Shown: in pieces, positions 12,464-24,600 of the stretch
Position numbering within the stretch: position 1 is the first letter of the stretch
How the letters are laid out: each line of letters starts with the position of its first letter
Assembly: GCA_024811115.1 (NCBI GenBank)
Contig: JAKOGH010000637.1
Coordinates: 142,764-206,763, forward strand
Reading direction: 5' to 3'
DNA from: Terana coerulea
Lineage: Eukaryota > Basidiomycota > Agaricomycetes > Polyporales > Phanerochaetaceae
DNA length: 64,000 nt
Program-made: the position numbers and the translations under genes
The notes under the pieces: generated by a model
What the model was told of the DNA's origin: nothing
Seen by the model: the letters and a program-made list of their open reading frames with translations, nothing else
The model's database searches: none

Positions 12464-13825
12464 ATGGCGCGCAAGATGAAGAAGTCGAAAGACCAAACTC
12501 TAGAAGCCGAACTTCCTATAAAATCTCCCTCGGTAGCCATGGCGCGGCGTGCTACAAAAGGCAAGCGCGGGCGGCTTGAAGAGCTGCAGAGTATGCCTCT
12601 TGACATTATTTTCGAGGTTAGTTCTAACATATTTCGTAATACACGACCTCATTCAACCTTGCCATAGATCTTCTCTCATTTACAACCGGTTGACTTGCTA
12701 TACTTGGCAAGGACCAGCAAGCTACTGCGGTCGTTGCTGATGCACCAACCAACCGCCATCTTATATTGGAGAGCAGTGTACAAGAACGTCGACGACTTGC
12801 CCGAATATCCCGAAGATATTTGCTATCCGGCACTCACAGACCTCTTGTTCTGCACAACTTGTCATGTAAGCACAGTTATCGCCGTTTTGACTCGATAAAT
12901 GTCGCGCTAAGTAAATGTGCATTGCATGTAGAGATGCCTTAAGCCCAACAGTACCGCCATGATATGGGACTGCTTGACTCGATTCTGTCACAAGTGCAAA
13001 CTCGATGCCAACGAGGGCAGGTGGCAGTGGAGACTCTCCTACCCGTGGGACGTGCCCGTGGCAACTCAGTTCTGATCCGTTCGGCTTGAGCCTCAGGTTG
13101 CCACCGTTCATCTCACAGCAGTGGTTGGAATATTCTGTGAGAATCCCGAGGCGTGTAAGTGGCGAATACGAGTTTTCATACACACTTTCTAACGCGCTAT
13201 AATCCAAGTGCTACCGGGTGCCGACTATTGGATTCGCAGAGCGGCGACGGTATTGCACTCGGAAGTAGACCGGGTCCAGGCAGCCTTAATCGGTATGACG
13301 GTCGAGGAGCGCACGAGATACATTCAAGACCTTGCATCGCGCAAGTCACGTTGGAGAAAGGTACTTCAACGACCTCGTCTATCTTCTCATCGAAGTTAAC
13401 ACAGACATGTGCAGGTGATTCCGGCAATGGTTGAATGGACCCGGAAGAGAAAACAATCGCGAGCCAAAGAACTTAGTAACATAAAGAGTGAAAGAGCCAC
13501 GAGGTAAATGCCTCTGAGTAATCAGAGCAATAATGTGAGTTGCTGAATACGGTCTGCCCAGTATCATCAAGAAGATGCGAGAATTAGGATACACCCCCGA
13601 GAGCGGAATGAAGATGAACAGGCAGGACATCAAACAGTTCTTCAAGCTTTCCGCAGTTTGCCAGGCCAAGCCGCTTACGGACCGATGTGAGAACAAGCCA
13701 CTAAGTTGACTGGGAGTTATTCCGATGCTGACGACTCAATAGCTTGGAAGAGCATTGCCCCAACTATTATAGAATTCTTTGAGGGCGCAAAAGCAAGGAG
13801 CCTTGCGAAGGACCCGGAGGGGTGA
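12464..13825 (+). CDS. F-box domain protein, multi-exon
   Basis: The start is ATG at 12464, giving a basic N-terminus (MARKMKKSKDQTLEAE). The F-box is split by an intron: LEELQSMPLDIIFE in exon 1 joins IFSHLQPVDLLYLARTSKLL in exon 2, followed by YWRAVYKNV. A Cys-rich block with FCTTCH, CLKPNSTAMIWDC and FCHKCKLDANEGR suggests a zinc-binding element. Later exons encode ADYWIRRAATVLHSEVDRVQ, VEERTRYIQDLASRKSRW and KKMRELGYTPESG, and the last exon ends GAKARSLAKDPEG at 13825. The exon path through 13020-13205 is uncertain because more than one frame is plausible there. It is probably an SCF adaptor of an expanded mushroom family with unknown substrate. It is divergent from coiled-coil gene A. 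Confidence 0.65.
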
Positions 13826-14138
13826 CATATAGTATACCAGCGATGTGAAGCATTGGACCCGTATATCATCAGCTATGTTACGGCGTATGCTCTGCAGAAG
13901 GGCGAGTGTGCACACCCAAAATTTCCCTTGCCTTATCGTGGCACACCTATCTATACCTCTGTCTGGCATTGACGCCATTGCTTTAGCCGACGCTCCATCT
14001 TCTAATATCAGCAACAAATGATAGAACACATCTCCTGCTCGCAGGACCTAGGCATGGTGCCTTTGGGACTCGGGTTCCGCAACACGGAGCATGTATGAGA
14101 TCAAGTTCATAAATCATCCTTGTATTGTTGGACAGCCA
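13826..14138. other. convergent intergenic region
   Basis: About 310 bases lie between the ends of the F-box gene (plus) and the secreted protein gene (minus). No gene or repeat was recognised. Confidence 0.4.
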
Positions 14139-15150
14139 TCATTGCGGCGCGGCCGCAACTACAGCATTCCAAGCCTTAGACACCGTTCCAAACGCTCCAG
14201 CAACTCCCTTGTCGTACGCCTCCTATAGATGACAATGTGAGAGGAAGGCACAGAGTGTTAGCAGGAAGGATCACGCACCAGTGCATTAATCAAGTTGATC
14301 TTGTTACGATCATCAGCAGACAGCCTTTTGCCTCCGTCGTCCTTGGCCTTCAGAGCTGTTACCGCGGCTGCGTCGCCCTGTTGCGCTTTGGCCTTCGTGA
14401 TGATGGCAGAAATCAGTCCGTCCACCGTCGTCGCTGTGGAGGCCCCAGCCGCTTTGGTTGCGCGCAGATAATTGCCCACGGCCTTGTCGACTGCCTCGTC
14501 TCCCTGCTTTCCGTTCGAGAACGCGAGGGCGACAACGTTCTTTTTCTGCGGGAAGTGGCTAGGTAAGACTTCGACGTGCATGAAGAGAACGCTTGGAATG
14601 TACCTTGTTGTTCACGGAGTCATCCAAGAAAGCCAGATTGCCTGGTCCATTGACGGGGTCCACCAGAGGATTAAGCATTGAGGCAATTGTCATCGCTGGC
14701 GCAACCTTCTGAAGGTTAGTCAGAACTGTGCACAGCCCCGTGCTCTTCGCAACCTTGTCCACGATATTGATCTCGAGGATATGGTCTATAGCGCCATATT
14801 GCCGTAGAATGTCAGAGCTAGTTCAGCATGGAATGTATAGTTGCAACGCACCACACTGAGCTTTAGCAGGTGCCTGTAAGGGAAGCCATCAGAAGTATTT
14901 CTTGCCGTTAGGCCATAATACGCACCGGGCTGGTGCCTAGTGCAATGGCCCCAGTCTTAGGATTAGCCGTCCCACCTGGCCAGTTGTAAATCGGCGACGA
15001 GTGGTCCACGCAGGCTTCGCGGGTAATCGCACGGAAGTTCTGTGCGCAGACGTCGTCACGCTTGGCAAGCATGCGAAGCGGATCTGTTGGTGCTGCGGAG
15101 ACGGAATAGACGGCAAACAGAGTCATGAAGACAAGGCTGAAAGCGTGCAT
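14139..15150 (-). CDS. small secreted protein of unknown family
   Basis: The start is ATG at 15150. The first 20 residues (MHAFSLVFMTLFAVYSVSAA) form a clear signal peptide, followed by PTDPLRMLAKRDD, where the KR could be a Kex2 pro-site. The mature part contains YNWPGGTANPKTGAIALGTS, a CDHILE block and FLDDSVN, then the KNVVALAFSNGKQGDEAVDK region and a helical stretch of Lys and Ala. It ends AWNAVVAAAPQ at 14139. There are several short introns. I do not recognise the family. The signal peptide and few cysteines suggest an extracellular soluble protein of about 260 residues. The frame appears intact across the exons. Confidence 0.65.
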
Positions 15151-15270
15151 GATGAAAGCGAAGGAATAAAAGAGGCCGTAAGAACAAATTAAAATGAGAA
15201 GTAGGAGAAAATGAAAAGGAAGGGTTGGATGATACTGCCGGAGTATGCTCTTTCCTCTTCGTCTCCCGTG

Positions 15271-15280
15271 CCTATTTATG
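15271..15280 (-). promoter_or_regulatory. TATA-like box of the secreted protein gene
   Basis: The minus strand reads CATAAATAGG about 125 bases upstream of the ATG at 15150. Confidence 0.4.
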
Positions 15281-16384
15281 CATTCCTAAGCCCCGGATCG
15301 TCGGTGAGACCAGGCCGGGGGTCTTTCAGACGTGTTAGAAGCTGGCAGTTGAGATACAACGTTCTAATCATTGTTGAATAGATGCGCTGGACTCATCTGT
15401 TTCGTGATGAAGCATGGAAGTCTTCCTAGCATTGCCTCTGCACGAGCGGGATCGGGGCGCGCGTGCAATGCAGTAAGAGCCCGCCAACGGATCGCCCGTA
15501 CCCGGACGCTGAGATACTGCGTTGGGTGGCGTTAGCCACTCTCCTCCAGTCACTGCGCTTGAGTGGTTGGCTCAAGCAAGGCTGCTCAATAGTCAACGTT
15601 CAACGCTTGGCTCTTTCACGTGATGCGTTCGCTATGCGTGCGTAGTAGCAACTCTTCTCAAGAGCGCGCTAGACATACGCTTCAGCCGCCATTCCGAGTC
15701 GAGACACTTCCGGCATCGGACTCACATAACAATGCGACCTTGTTAATCAACGCTTGCCACACAAGCAAGCATTGATTTAAGATTGAAAGCACTGATTTAT
15801 GCTCCGTCCTCGCCGGTTCGGTAGCTTCATTACCAACCGGTGCTTCAAAAGTACCGTGCAGGTAACTATGAACACTGCATGTAAGTACTTCGCGCGTTGG
15901 ATGTTCGGAACCACGCCGTCGTTTATGGCCACAATTTGATGAATATACGGAAAGTCTTGCCACAACCAGGTCCATGGAAGTTGAAGAGATGTTGCTCAAG
16001 GGTTACGGCATGCAGAGTCCCTGGACGAACTCGAATGTGTGATGGTGAGAAGCAAACCCGCGCACGGGAATTGCCGCAAGACGCCTTCGTGGCGATCGGC
16101 GCGTGGATAGGTATGGCCCCCTCGGGTCGGGGATACCAGACAATTTGTTCCAGTGTATACTGCATGGAGCCCAACACCCATTACGAACCATATTCACTCG
16201 AAAATCATACAATACATCTGGCAAACTACACGACAAGAGACACCGCACACTTCACACCGCACACAAACAGAATCCTACGCACTTTCCACGACGATTCAAC
16301 AACATCGCGTGAAGTAAAACCATCTTCCATCTACAGCAACGCATGTTCAGGAAAAAGCACCTGGGGAGTACATGGACAACACAC
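15281..16384. other. intergenic, no gene recognised
   Basis: The stretch between the secreted protein gene and the 3' end of the GTPase gene contains only short incoherent frames. No tandem repeat or hairpin stood out. Confidence 0.45.
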
Positions 16385-17587
16385 CTAGAAAATCCTGCAG
16401 TCGTCGTCGTGCCGCCGCCTCAACCGCGCCATCTCTTCTTCATGCCGCCTTCGGGCCTCCTCTGCCTCTCGCTGCTGCCGGGCCCGCTCCGCTCTCGCCC
16501 GCTCCAGCCGCTGCTCTTCCTCCCTGCGCGCGGCAGCCTGTTCTTCCAGCGCGCGCTGAACGTCCCGCAGCCTCTCCTCTTCTTTCATTCTTTCCCACTC
16601 CTGCTGCTTCCGCCGCCGCTCTTGCTCTTCCCGCGCGCGGGCCTCCTCCGCCGCCTTCCGCTTCCGCGCCTCCTCGAGCTCTCTGGCCTGCCGCTCCTCC
16701 TGCGCACGCTTCGCCGCCTCGGCCGCCTCCTGCTGCCTCCGCATCTCCTCCTCCTGCCGCGCCATGGCCTCCTGCATCTCCTGCGTCCTCAGCTCCTCGC
16801 TCGCAGCCGTCTGCTCGACGTTCTTCTGCTCGTCGACGATCTCCTGCTGGATCTTGAGGGGCAGCGGGTGGTTGTCGACCAGCCGCTGCAGGATCGCCCG
16901 CGCGGATTCGACGGTAGCCTGGTGGCGCATCATCTGCGCCCCTTTGCCCAGCACCGGCTTGAACAGAAGGGCGTCCGTCCCGAGCTCCGTCTCCCGAGCG
17001 GCGCCCTTTTCCGCGGTCACCTGGCCCCACATGTTGGTGACCACAACCACGTTCTTCAAGGTTGTGTCACCGCAGAGGGATCTGAACATGCCGAAGTTAC
17101 GCTTGGCGACGCCGCCCATCCTGAAATCGGAAATTCGGTGCATGTAGATGATCCCGCTCAGCTTCTGGTTGTCACGGTATCTAGAGAACCGATTATAAGT
17201 ATCGTTTTCTATGCACAGTTTCGACAACTTACGAGTCCGCCATGAACCCAGCGATCAGCTTTAGGATCTCCGTATCGCTCTTCAATGTGTCGTCGAACCC
17301 GGGCGTGTCAATGAGCGTGATGCATCGGCCGAAGAGCTCGAAGGCGTTCGATTTCTGCACCTCTGAGGTACAAGAAAGCAGACCTTCACCAACTTTGAGA
17401 CTGGAACCACTGACTAGATTGATGAACTACTGAAAGTAGGTGAGCCATTCGACGAGCATGATGATGTTGTACTTACGGTCGATTTGCCGGAGCCAGTCGC
17501 CCCCATGACTCTGTAGACGAGTTCAGTCGACATGGACGTGGTGGTACGGTGTGTTACGAGGACTCACGCTACGGTGATATCTGCCAT
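16385..17587 (-). CDS. AIG1-like P-loop GTPase with a long charged coiled-coil tail
   Basis: The start is ATG at 17587 (MADITVAVMGATGSGKST). Two introns precede most of the G domain, and the splice phases rebuild the Walker A motif GATGSGKST, then TLIDTPGFDD (G3) and VVVVTNMWGQV at the G4 position (TNMW in place of TKxD). The second half (about residues 190-340) is a highly charged, Arg/Glu/Gln-rich heptad region ending MARLRRRHDDDCRIF at 16385. This matches the 'G domain-containing' P-loop proteins that are common in mushroom genomes and distantly related to AIG1/GIMAP GTPases. Its cellular role is unknown. The purine-rich tail gives long meaningless open frames on the opposite strand. Confidence 0.8.
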
Positions 17588-17993
17588 GGCAATGTGGCCG
17601 AGGTATGGATATGGGGCTTGATGGTCAACGTCGCCTAACAGGCCTACGTTCTTATATTTGCATGATGGTCGCTCAGCCAAGTTCCTAGGATGTCATTTTC
17701 GCGTTTCTCGGAATGTCATATGTCAATGCACCCCACATGCGGCTGTGGGCTAGTCTGCCGCAGGGGGTGGGGACCCCTGAAGAATGTCATTACCCGCCAT
17801 CATTGAACCTTATATCACCTGAATGCTATGCACGCCGACAGCGCCTATCCTCGACACCACCCAACCTTGAACAGAGACAAACCCTTGTCGTCCCTGAGGG
17901 CCTGAAGCACGAAATTCATTTTTTCCTGAATGTACGTGCTCGTCGGAATTGTCCCTGAAACAACGTGCGAAAGTGCAGCCACATCAGAATTCA
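17588..17993. other. intergenic, no gene recognised
   Basis: The upstream region of the GTPase gene and the 3' flank of FIG4. No gene was found. Confidence 0.4.
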
Positions 17994-20900
17994 TTAACTA
18001 TACTGCCACATACTGCTCTTGAGCCATGCCGCGTAGTCATAGGTAGGCGGCAGGTGCTCCTTGCCGTCGACCGCTTCTGACACGTACGGCGTTCCCAGCT
18101 GCAGATACTCGGTATAGCACTGCACATTCTTCTCCTCGACGATGATTTTTTCCTCTTCTCCGTTGCTCGTTGCAATTTCTGCTGCCTTCTCGTACCAGGG
18201 ATGATCGTTCTCGGGCGCAATCGCTCGCGAAGCCTTCAGCACGTCGAGGTGCGACTTGAGGTGTTTCTTGTACTCGTCCTTTTCCTCTTCCTCCACCACA
18301 GGGTCGGAGAACCTGACGGCCAAATACTCAGTTGACTTCTCGTCCGTGAACCTCTCGTAGGCGGACGACTTCGGTGCCGTCGTTTGGTGCGAGGAGACGT
18401 GCATGCTTTTCCGATGGTGACGTTGGCCAGGTCCCGAGCTCATCCATCGTCGGACGCCAGCTAGGAGTCTACACGAATACACTCATCAGAGACGTCGTTC
18501 TCAGAGTGATCCGTGAAATTTTGCATACCTGGGTTGATGCGCCCCGTTCGCATGCCGGGCCATGAAAGGACTCGGAAGCCCGTTCATACCATAGGAATTG
18601 CTAATTCACATACATGAGTTCAGTAACAGCTATTTATGAGATGGGGGAAAGCGCAGACTGACTCAGGCGACCTCCCAGTGCTGTTCATCGAATAGACGAA
18701 GTGCTTGCCCAGAGAAGTGAACAGCAATGGCCTATAGTATTCTATCCAAAAATCGCCGCGCTCGCGTACGAATTCCTGGATGCCACGCTCGCACTCATCA
18801 AAGCCGTATGCCGGAAGAAGGTGCTCGGGCTTGTACCACTCCCTGTATCCGCCTCGCCGCACCGGCTGGGTTATCGGGCGGTCGTTCTGGATGCCGAGGA
18901 AGAGGTTGATCGCAGCTTGCTTGTCTGCGTCTGAGGGTCCGTCATAACAGTTCAATGAAACCCAAGGACGCGATAAGCAACACGACTCACCTAGCAGAGA
19001 GTTTGCATAGAACCGGCGGAAGTTCTCGATGATGTCACGGGAATGGCTGTTCCAATGTGGCAAGCGACGATATGTCTCGACACGGTTCACAAGTGCGCTT
19101 CCAGTGTATTGCATTGCCAGAGCTATGGTGTCAAATATGAGCCCCGCTTCCGGTAATTTACCATGGGAATGGAACTGACTGTCTCCATGGTCATGGTACA
19201 TCTCAGTCAGCATGTTGACTGCGTCGGAGTCGAAGGCCAGGTTGGGGCTGTCCACCACGCCGAGGGCGTACAGCTGGTGGCCCAGAGCACGTTTGCCGAA
19301 CACAAATTGCGCAGCATTGGTACGGTCCAGGCAGTCGACACAATTTACACGGCAGATACCATTCTGCAACAACATTCTGCTTCGCCAGGGGATGATGGCA
19401 CCGGTGCTCCTAGCAAAATGGTAAATAATGAGTACGAGAGAGAAGAAAGTGCATTTACTCATATTCCACCTCGTTCCGCAAATAGTGGCTGTACGGCTCC
19501 GGACCCGAATGGAAGAACCCCGTCATCATGATACTTTCCTCCGCCATGTCCTGCGTCAAGCGCCTTTCTCAGAACCAAGAATGCAGACGCCGACGTCCAC
19601 TGCCTACCTCCAAAATTCCTATCACATCCTTGGTCTTCTCCTTGTACGCACGACTCATGTCCCAGGCACGGTGGTCCATCTTCTTGCCCTCTGGCAGGAA
19701 CTGGTTCAGATAATTTACACAGTTAGTGTACTCTACCAATAGCTTCTGCTCGCGAGGCTGAGGCTCTCGTTGCTTGATGAGGTTTAGAAGCATCAGCGGT
19801 GTCCCATAGCGAGCGAACAAATCGTCAAAATGTCGGGATGCGGCAGTGTAGAAAGGGTCCATGACGCTTACTGAGAAAGGGACGAGAAAGCTTGTCAGAG
19901 CATGACTACGTAGTAGTAATAAGGTTCATACTCTCAATAGGCGGTTTGGGAACCATGGCATTGGTCTCTTGCGTCCAGTATACCGGTATGCTCCCTCGGT
20001 ACTAAGCATCATATACCATTAGCACGAGTCACCTCACACAAAGTGATAGAACGTACCTGAACGTAACTTGTAAAGTTCGGGCTGGGCATGCGACCACTTT
20101 GGCCCCTTGGGTTGGGGGCATCCGAGGTGGGCGCAGGATAGTAGAATGGTGTTGTGAGGGCTTCAGAGACAATTTGTTCTGTTTCGACTTCATTTGCGAC
20201 GTTGCCCTGAAAGCGGGGTTAAGGCCACGATCGTCATGTAAACTCCTAACTCACCTCATCGTTGACTCCACGCTTCAAATACCGCGCCCCAGCGTGATGC
20301 CTTGAGCGACGTGCAATCAAAGTCACAAATATGACACGTCCCAGCACCGTCAACTCTGCAAATTAAGTATCGTCAGTAATACACCTCGCTCATGCTCATT
20401 TGTACTCACTGGCTTGGTCGACATGACCATGTACAAGGGCGACCAGCCAATTTGACTTAGACGGAGTTATGGTTTCGCTCCCCTTCTCAGAAAACGAAGC
20501 CTGCTGGCTGAAGGGCTTGGTCATCATGTGGTAGTTCCACGCGAACCGGTCGCTGTACATTCTGCGTTCGTGAGGGCGCGTCATATTGCGTTGCAGAGTC
20601 GACGTGAGGTCGTATGTATAACTGTATGCGACCCCCAAAGTTGAGCCGTCTTCGGCAGAGTGCAGGCTCAGAATGTGCGCACCTGAAGTAGAAATTCTTG
20701 GTCAAGTCCACCTGCTTCCATATGTTGAGCAAACGCTGCTCCTCCGCGGGCTTCTCAATCTTGTGCGTTGAGGACACTGGTATAGTCTCAATCTCTTCCG
20801 TGTGGTATATGTAATGTCCGCCAAGTAGCGCGACCGGACAGCGTCGATTGATCAAAACCATGTACCAGCCGGCCGTAAAGCGAATGAAGCCTGAAAGCCA

Positions 20901-21195
20901 GGTAAGTCTCAGACGCACGTATGAATGGTCCGCTATGTTGAGACTTACCAGCAACACCAAAGATCATCCGTGCCTTGCCCAACCCGCCGCTGCCCTTGTT
21001 TCCTTCCTCCATCCTCCTCAGAATCTCGGTCATCTGCTTGCCGCTGTATTCAGTCTCATCCTGGTTGATGTCAAGCTCCTCCCCTTGCCCGGTCCTGTCG
21101 ATCTTAATAATCTTATGGCGAGATTCAGCCGTGTTTGAAGCTACGATGCAGAACCGCAGTCTGCCCTCGTAGAGAATGAACTTATTGAAAGGCAT
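17994..21195 (-). CDS. FIG4: polyphosphoinositide phosphatase FIG4 (SAC domain)
   Basis: Fig4 removes the 5-phosphate from PtdIns(3,5)P2 on the vacuole or endosome, acting in a complex with Vac14 and Fab1. The start is ATG at 21195 ([20 protein letters not shown]). The SAC domain follows: [40 protein letters not shown], and the catalytic CX5R motif in [20 protein letters not shown]. The downstream Fig4-type block includes [20 protein letters not shown] and [11 protein letters not shown]. Two small exons (one encoding [16 protein letters not shown]) connect to a charged C-terminal exon ending [12 protein letters not shown] at 17994. Many short introns occur, and no frame break was seen. It lies in tandem, same strand, downstream of GLT1. 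Confidence 0.92.
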
Positions 21196-21372
21196 TGTTA
21201 AGCAGGGTTGGCGTCATGAGTATCGTAACGGTTATCGAACTCCAGCCATACAGCTAGGACCAAAAAAGGTGGATAATGGTGGGAGTGGGTACTAGCTGTG
21301 ATGATGGTGCAAAGACAAGTCCCATTGAGCGCTAATGAGACTGGCGAGAGCTCAGAGCGCGCTGGTGGAGGA

Positions 21373-21412
21373 TCCCCAAGTCTCGAAGAAACTCCCCAAG
21401 TCTCGAAGAAAC
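21373..21412. repeat. perfect 20-base tandem duplication
   Basis: The 20 bases at 21373-21392 are repeated exactly at 21393-21412, between FIG4 and GLT1. It looks like recent slippage in a noncoding spacer. Confidence 0.85.
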
Positions 21413-21603
21413 AACAACAGATGCTATTGCAGGTTGAGCTACACACAGATACATGATACAGTGCACAACGCGTAGAGAGGAAGACAGCGTAAACCAAAAT
21501 ACAGGTGGATTCCGATTCCCTTTTATGACGACAGTATTCAAACAATATGTTACCGAGTAGAACCAACCCTACGCCAGTCACTCGCGGTCTGGTTGCGCCG
21601 GAT

Positions 21604-24600
21604 TTATGCGGAGACAGGCTCGACAAGCTGTGACTTGGAGACCGAGCTTGCGGGAGGAATGAATGTACGGGTCTTGATACCACCATCAAGAGGCAACCGT
21701 GTAGCGCCATTGCTGAGCCATGCGTCCACTTCGGCAGCCGCACCACGGCCCTCGCTATTAGTACATGCACGGTCAGTGTTACTGTATGCGTTCATCTGAG
21801 GGAACACTCACTTGATACCCCAAACAATCAAAGACTGGCCACGACGGCAATCGCCAGCTGCGAAGACACCCTCGACGTTGGTCGAGTACTTCTTGGGTCC
21901 AGGCGTCTGGATGTTGGTCCTGGCATCCTGCTTGACGCCAAGCGACTTCATAACGTCGTTCTCCGGGCCCAAGAATCCGAGCGCGAGGAAGACGAGCTGG
22001 GCAGGGAAGAACTTCTCAGACCCAGGGACTTCTTCCATCTTCCAACGACCTCCGCTATCCTTGGTCCATTCAACACGGACAGTGTTGAGGCCGCTCAGCT
22101 TTCCCTCTTCATCGACAACGAAATCCTTCGTACTGATGCAATATTCCCGAGGGTCTAATCAAGAGGAAAGGTGAGCACAGGGGAGACGTAGAAACGAAGA
22201 ATCAGCTGACCATTGCCGAAGTGAGCCGCGACTTCCGTGTGACCGTAATCGGTACGGAAGATCCTGGGCCACTGAGGCCAAGGGTTGTCACTGCCACGTC
22301 CGGCAGAAGGCTTGGGCAGCAACTCGAAGTTGGTGACCGACTTAGCACCGTGGCGCATAGAGGTACCAATGCAGTCGTTGCCAGTATCACCACCACCGAT
22401 GACGATGACATCCTTGCCCTTCGAACTTATGTAGCTGTTGTCCTGCAGCTCTGAGTCAAGCAGCGACTTCGTGTTCAGCTGCAAGTATTCCATGGCGAAG
22501 TGAATCCCGTCGGCCTCGCGGTGATGGATTTTGAGATCACGCGGCCAAGTGGCGCCAGTGCAGATAACCGTGGCGTCGTTTTGGGCACGAATCTCGTTGG
22601 CATCGACGTCCTTTCCAACAGCGGCGTTCGTGACGAATGTCTAGCAGGAATCAATTTAGCGCTTAGTAGCATAGTGATAAACATTTCACTTACCACTCCC
22701 TCAGCAGCCATGAGATCAACACGGCGCTGAACAATGCTCTTGTCCAACTTCATGCTGGTGGGAGGTTAGACATAGGAATTAGTACGATAGCTGTGGAATG
22801 AGCAACCTTCGACATACTTTTGGGATACCGTACATCAACAGACCACCAATACGATCGTTTCGGTCATAGACCGTAACGGAGTGACCGGCCTTGTTGAGCT
22901 GATCGGCACAGGACAGACCAGCAGGACCAGATCCAATGATGGCAATCTTGCGACCGGTGCGGAACTTGGGCGGATTCGGTGCCATCCAGCCCATCTCAAA
23001 GCCCTGTCGCAGAGCGGTGTCAGAAAGGCGTTGATTGAGACAGTAAGTTACGCACCTTGTCGATGATAGCGCACTCAATGCTCTTGATACCGACAGGTTG
23101 CTCGTTGATGCCTAGAACGCAAGCACCCTCGCAAGGCGCAGGGCACACGCGACCCGTGAACTCGGGGAAGTTGTTCGTCAGGAGCAGGCGGTTCAGGGCG
23201 TCCTGCCACTGCCCCTTGAACACAAGATCGTTCCATTTCGGGATGACGTTCGAGATCGGGCAGCCGGTGTCGGACTGGCAGAACGGCACACCGCAGTCCA
23301 TGCACCGTGCAGACTGGTAGCTCAGCTCGGACTCGTTCAGGCGGTGCGAGATCTCCTTCCAGTCCTTGACGCGCTTGCGCGGCGGGCGATACGCCTCCGT
23401 GAGGCGCTTGTACTTCATGAAGCCGCGGGTCTTGTCGAGCTTCTTCATGCGCTGCTTCGTGCTGTCATCGTCCACGAGCGAGTCCTCGAGGTCCGTGACC
23501 GCAGGCTCGATGCGCGCTCGCGACACCGACCTGCTGCTCATAGCGGAGGGGAACGTCGACTTCTGCAGGACGTCCTCGACCTCGGATGCGAGGTTGACCT
23601 GGCTGGCGGTGCGCGACGGGACAAGATCGATGACGCTCTGGCGCATCCTGTCCTCGCGCGCCTTTGCAGCCTCCTGCTCTAGGACACGCTTGTAGTCAAA
23701 GGGCATGACACGGACGAATAGCGGGAGGACGTGGTGGAAATCGCGCAGGACACGGTCGGCGACCTCAGATCCGGTGAAGTGACGGTGATCTTCGATGAGG
23801 CCGCGGAGCTCAGCAATCTCCTTGGGGTCAGTGATTTTGCCAAGCTCGACCATCTCCTGGTTAACCTTGGACGCGAAGGTGTGCGCCATGTCGAGGACGT
23901 ATGCTATACCGCCGCTCATACCGGCAGCGAAGTTGCGGCCCGTGCTCCCGAGGACAATAACACGACCGCCAGTCATATACTCGCATCCATGATCGCCGGT
24001 ACCTTCGACGACGGCGTTGGCACCTGAGTTCCGCACGGCGAAACGCTCGGCAGCGACGCCACGGACGAACGCCTCACCGGATGTTGCGCCGTACAGACAG
24101 ACATTGCCAATGATGATGTTCTCCTCGGCCTTAAACTTGGATTGCTTGGGCGGGTAGACAACGAGGCGGCCACCAGAAAGACCCTTGCCGACATAGTCGT
24201 TCGCATCTCCCTCCAGTTCGATAGTGATACCGGGCGCTAAGAATGCACCCAGAGACTGACCAGCGGATCCCTTCATACTGATGTGGATGGTGTCGCGGGG
24301 CAGACCCTCCTCTCCGTACATCTTCGAGACCCGGTACGAAAGCGATGTCCCAAGAGCACGATCGGTGTTCGTGACGTCGCACTCGACGTGCACAGGCAAG
24401 CCCTTGGACAGAGCCGGCTCAGCCTCGTCAATGAACTTATTGTCCAGCCGAATGTACAGCTTGTGATCCTGAGCGCGTACACGGTAGGTTGCAGCACCAG
24501 GGCGCATCTGCCAGGCGGGCTTCAGAATGGCGGAGAGGTCCAAATGGGCGGTCTTCGGCGTGCGGCGCTTCTCGTCAACCTTGAGCATATCTGCGCGACC

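Noticed and set aside
15777..16390. Several frames of 60-160 codons upstream of the GTPase gene's 3' end.
   Set aside because: They overlap on both strands, share no motif, and lack a coherent exon structure.
16436..17245. A plus-strand open frame of about 300 codons opposite the GTPase gene.
   Set aside because: It is the Leu/Pro/Arg-rich complement of the purine-rich coiled-coil tail and has no independent support.
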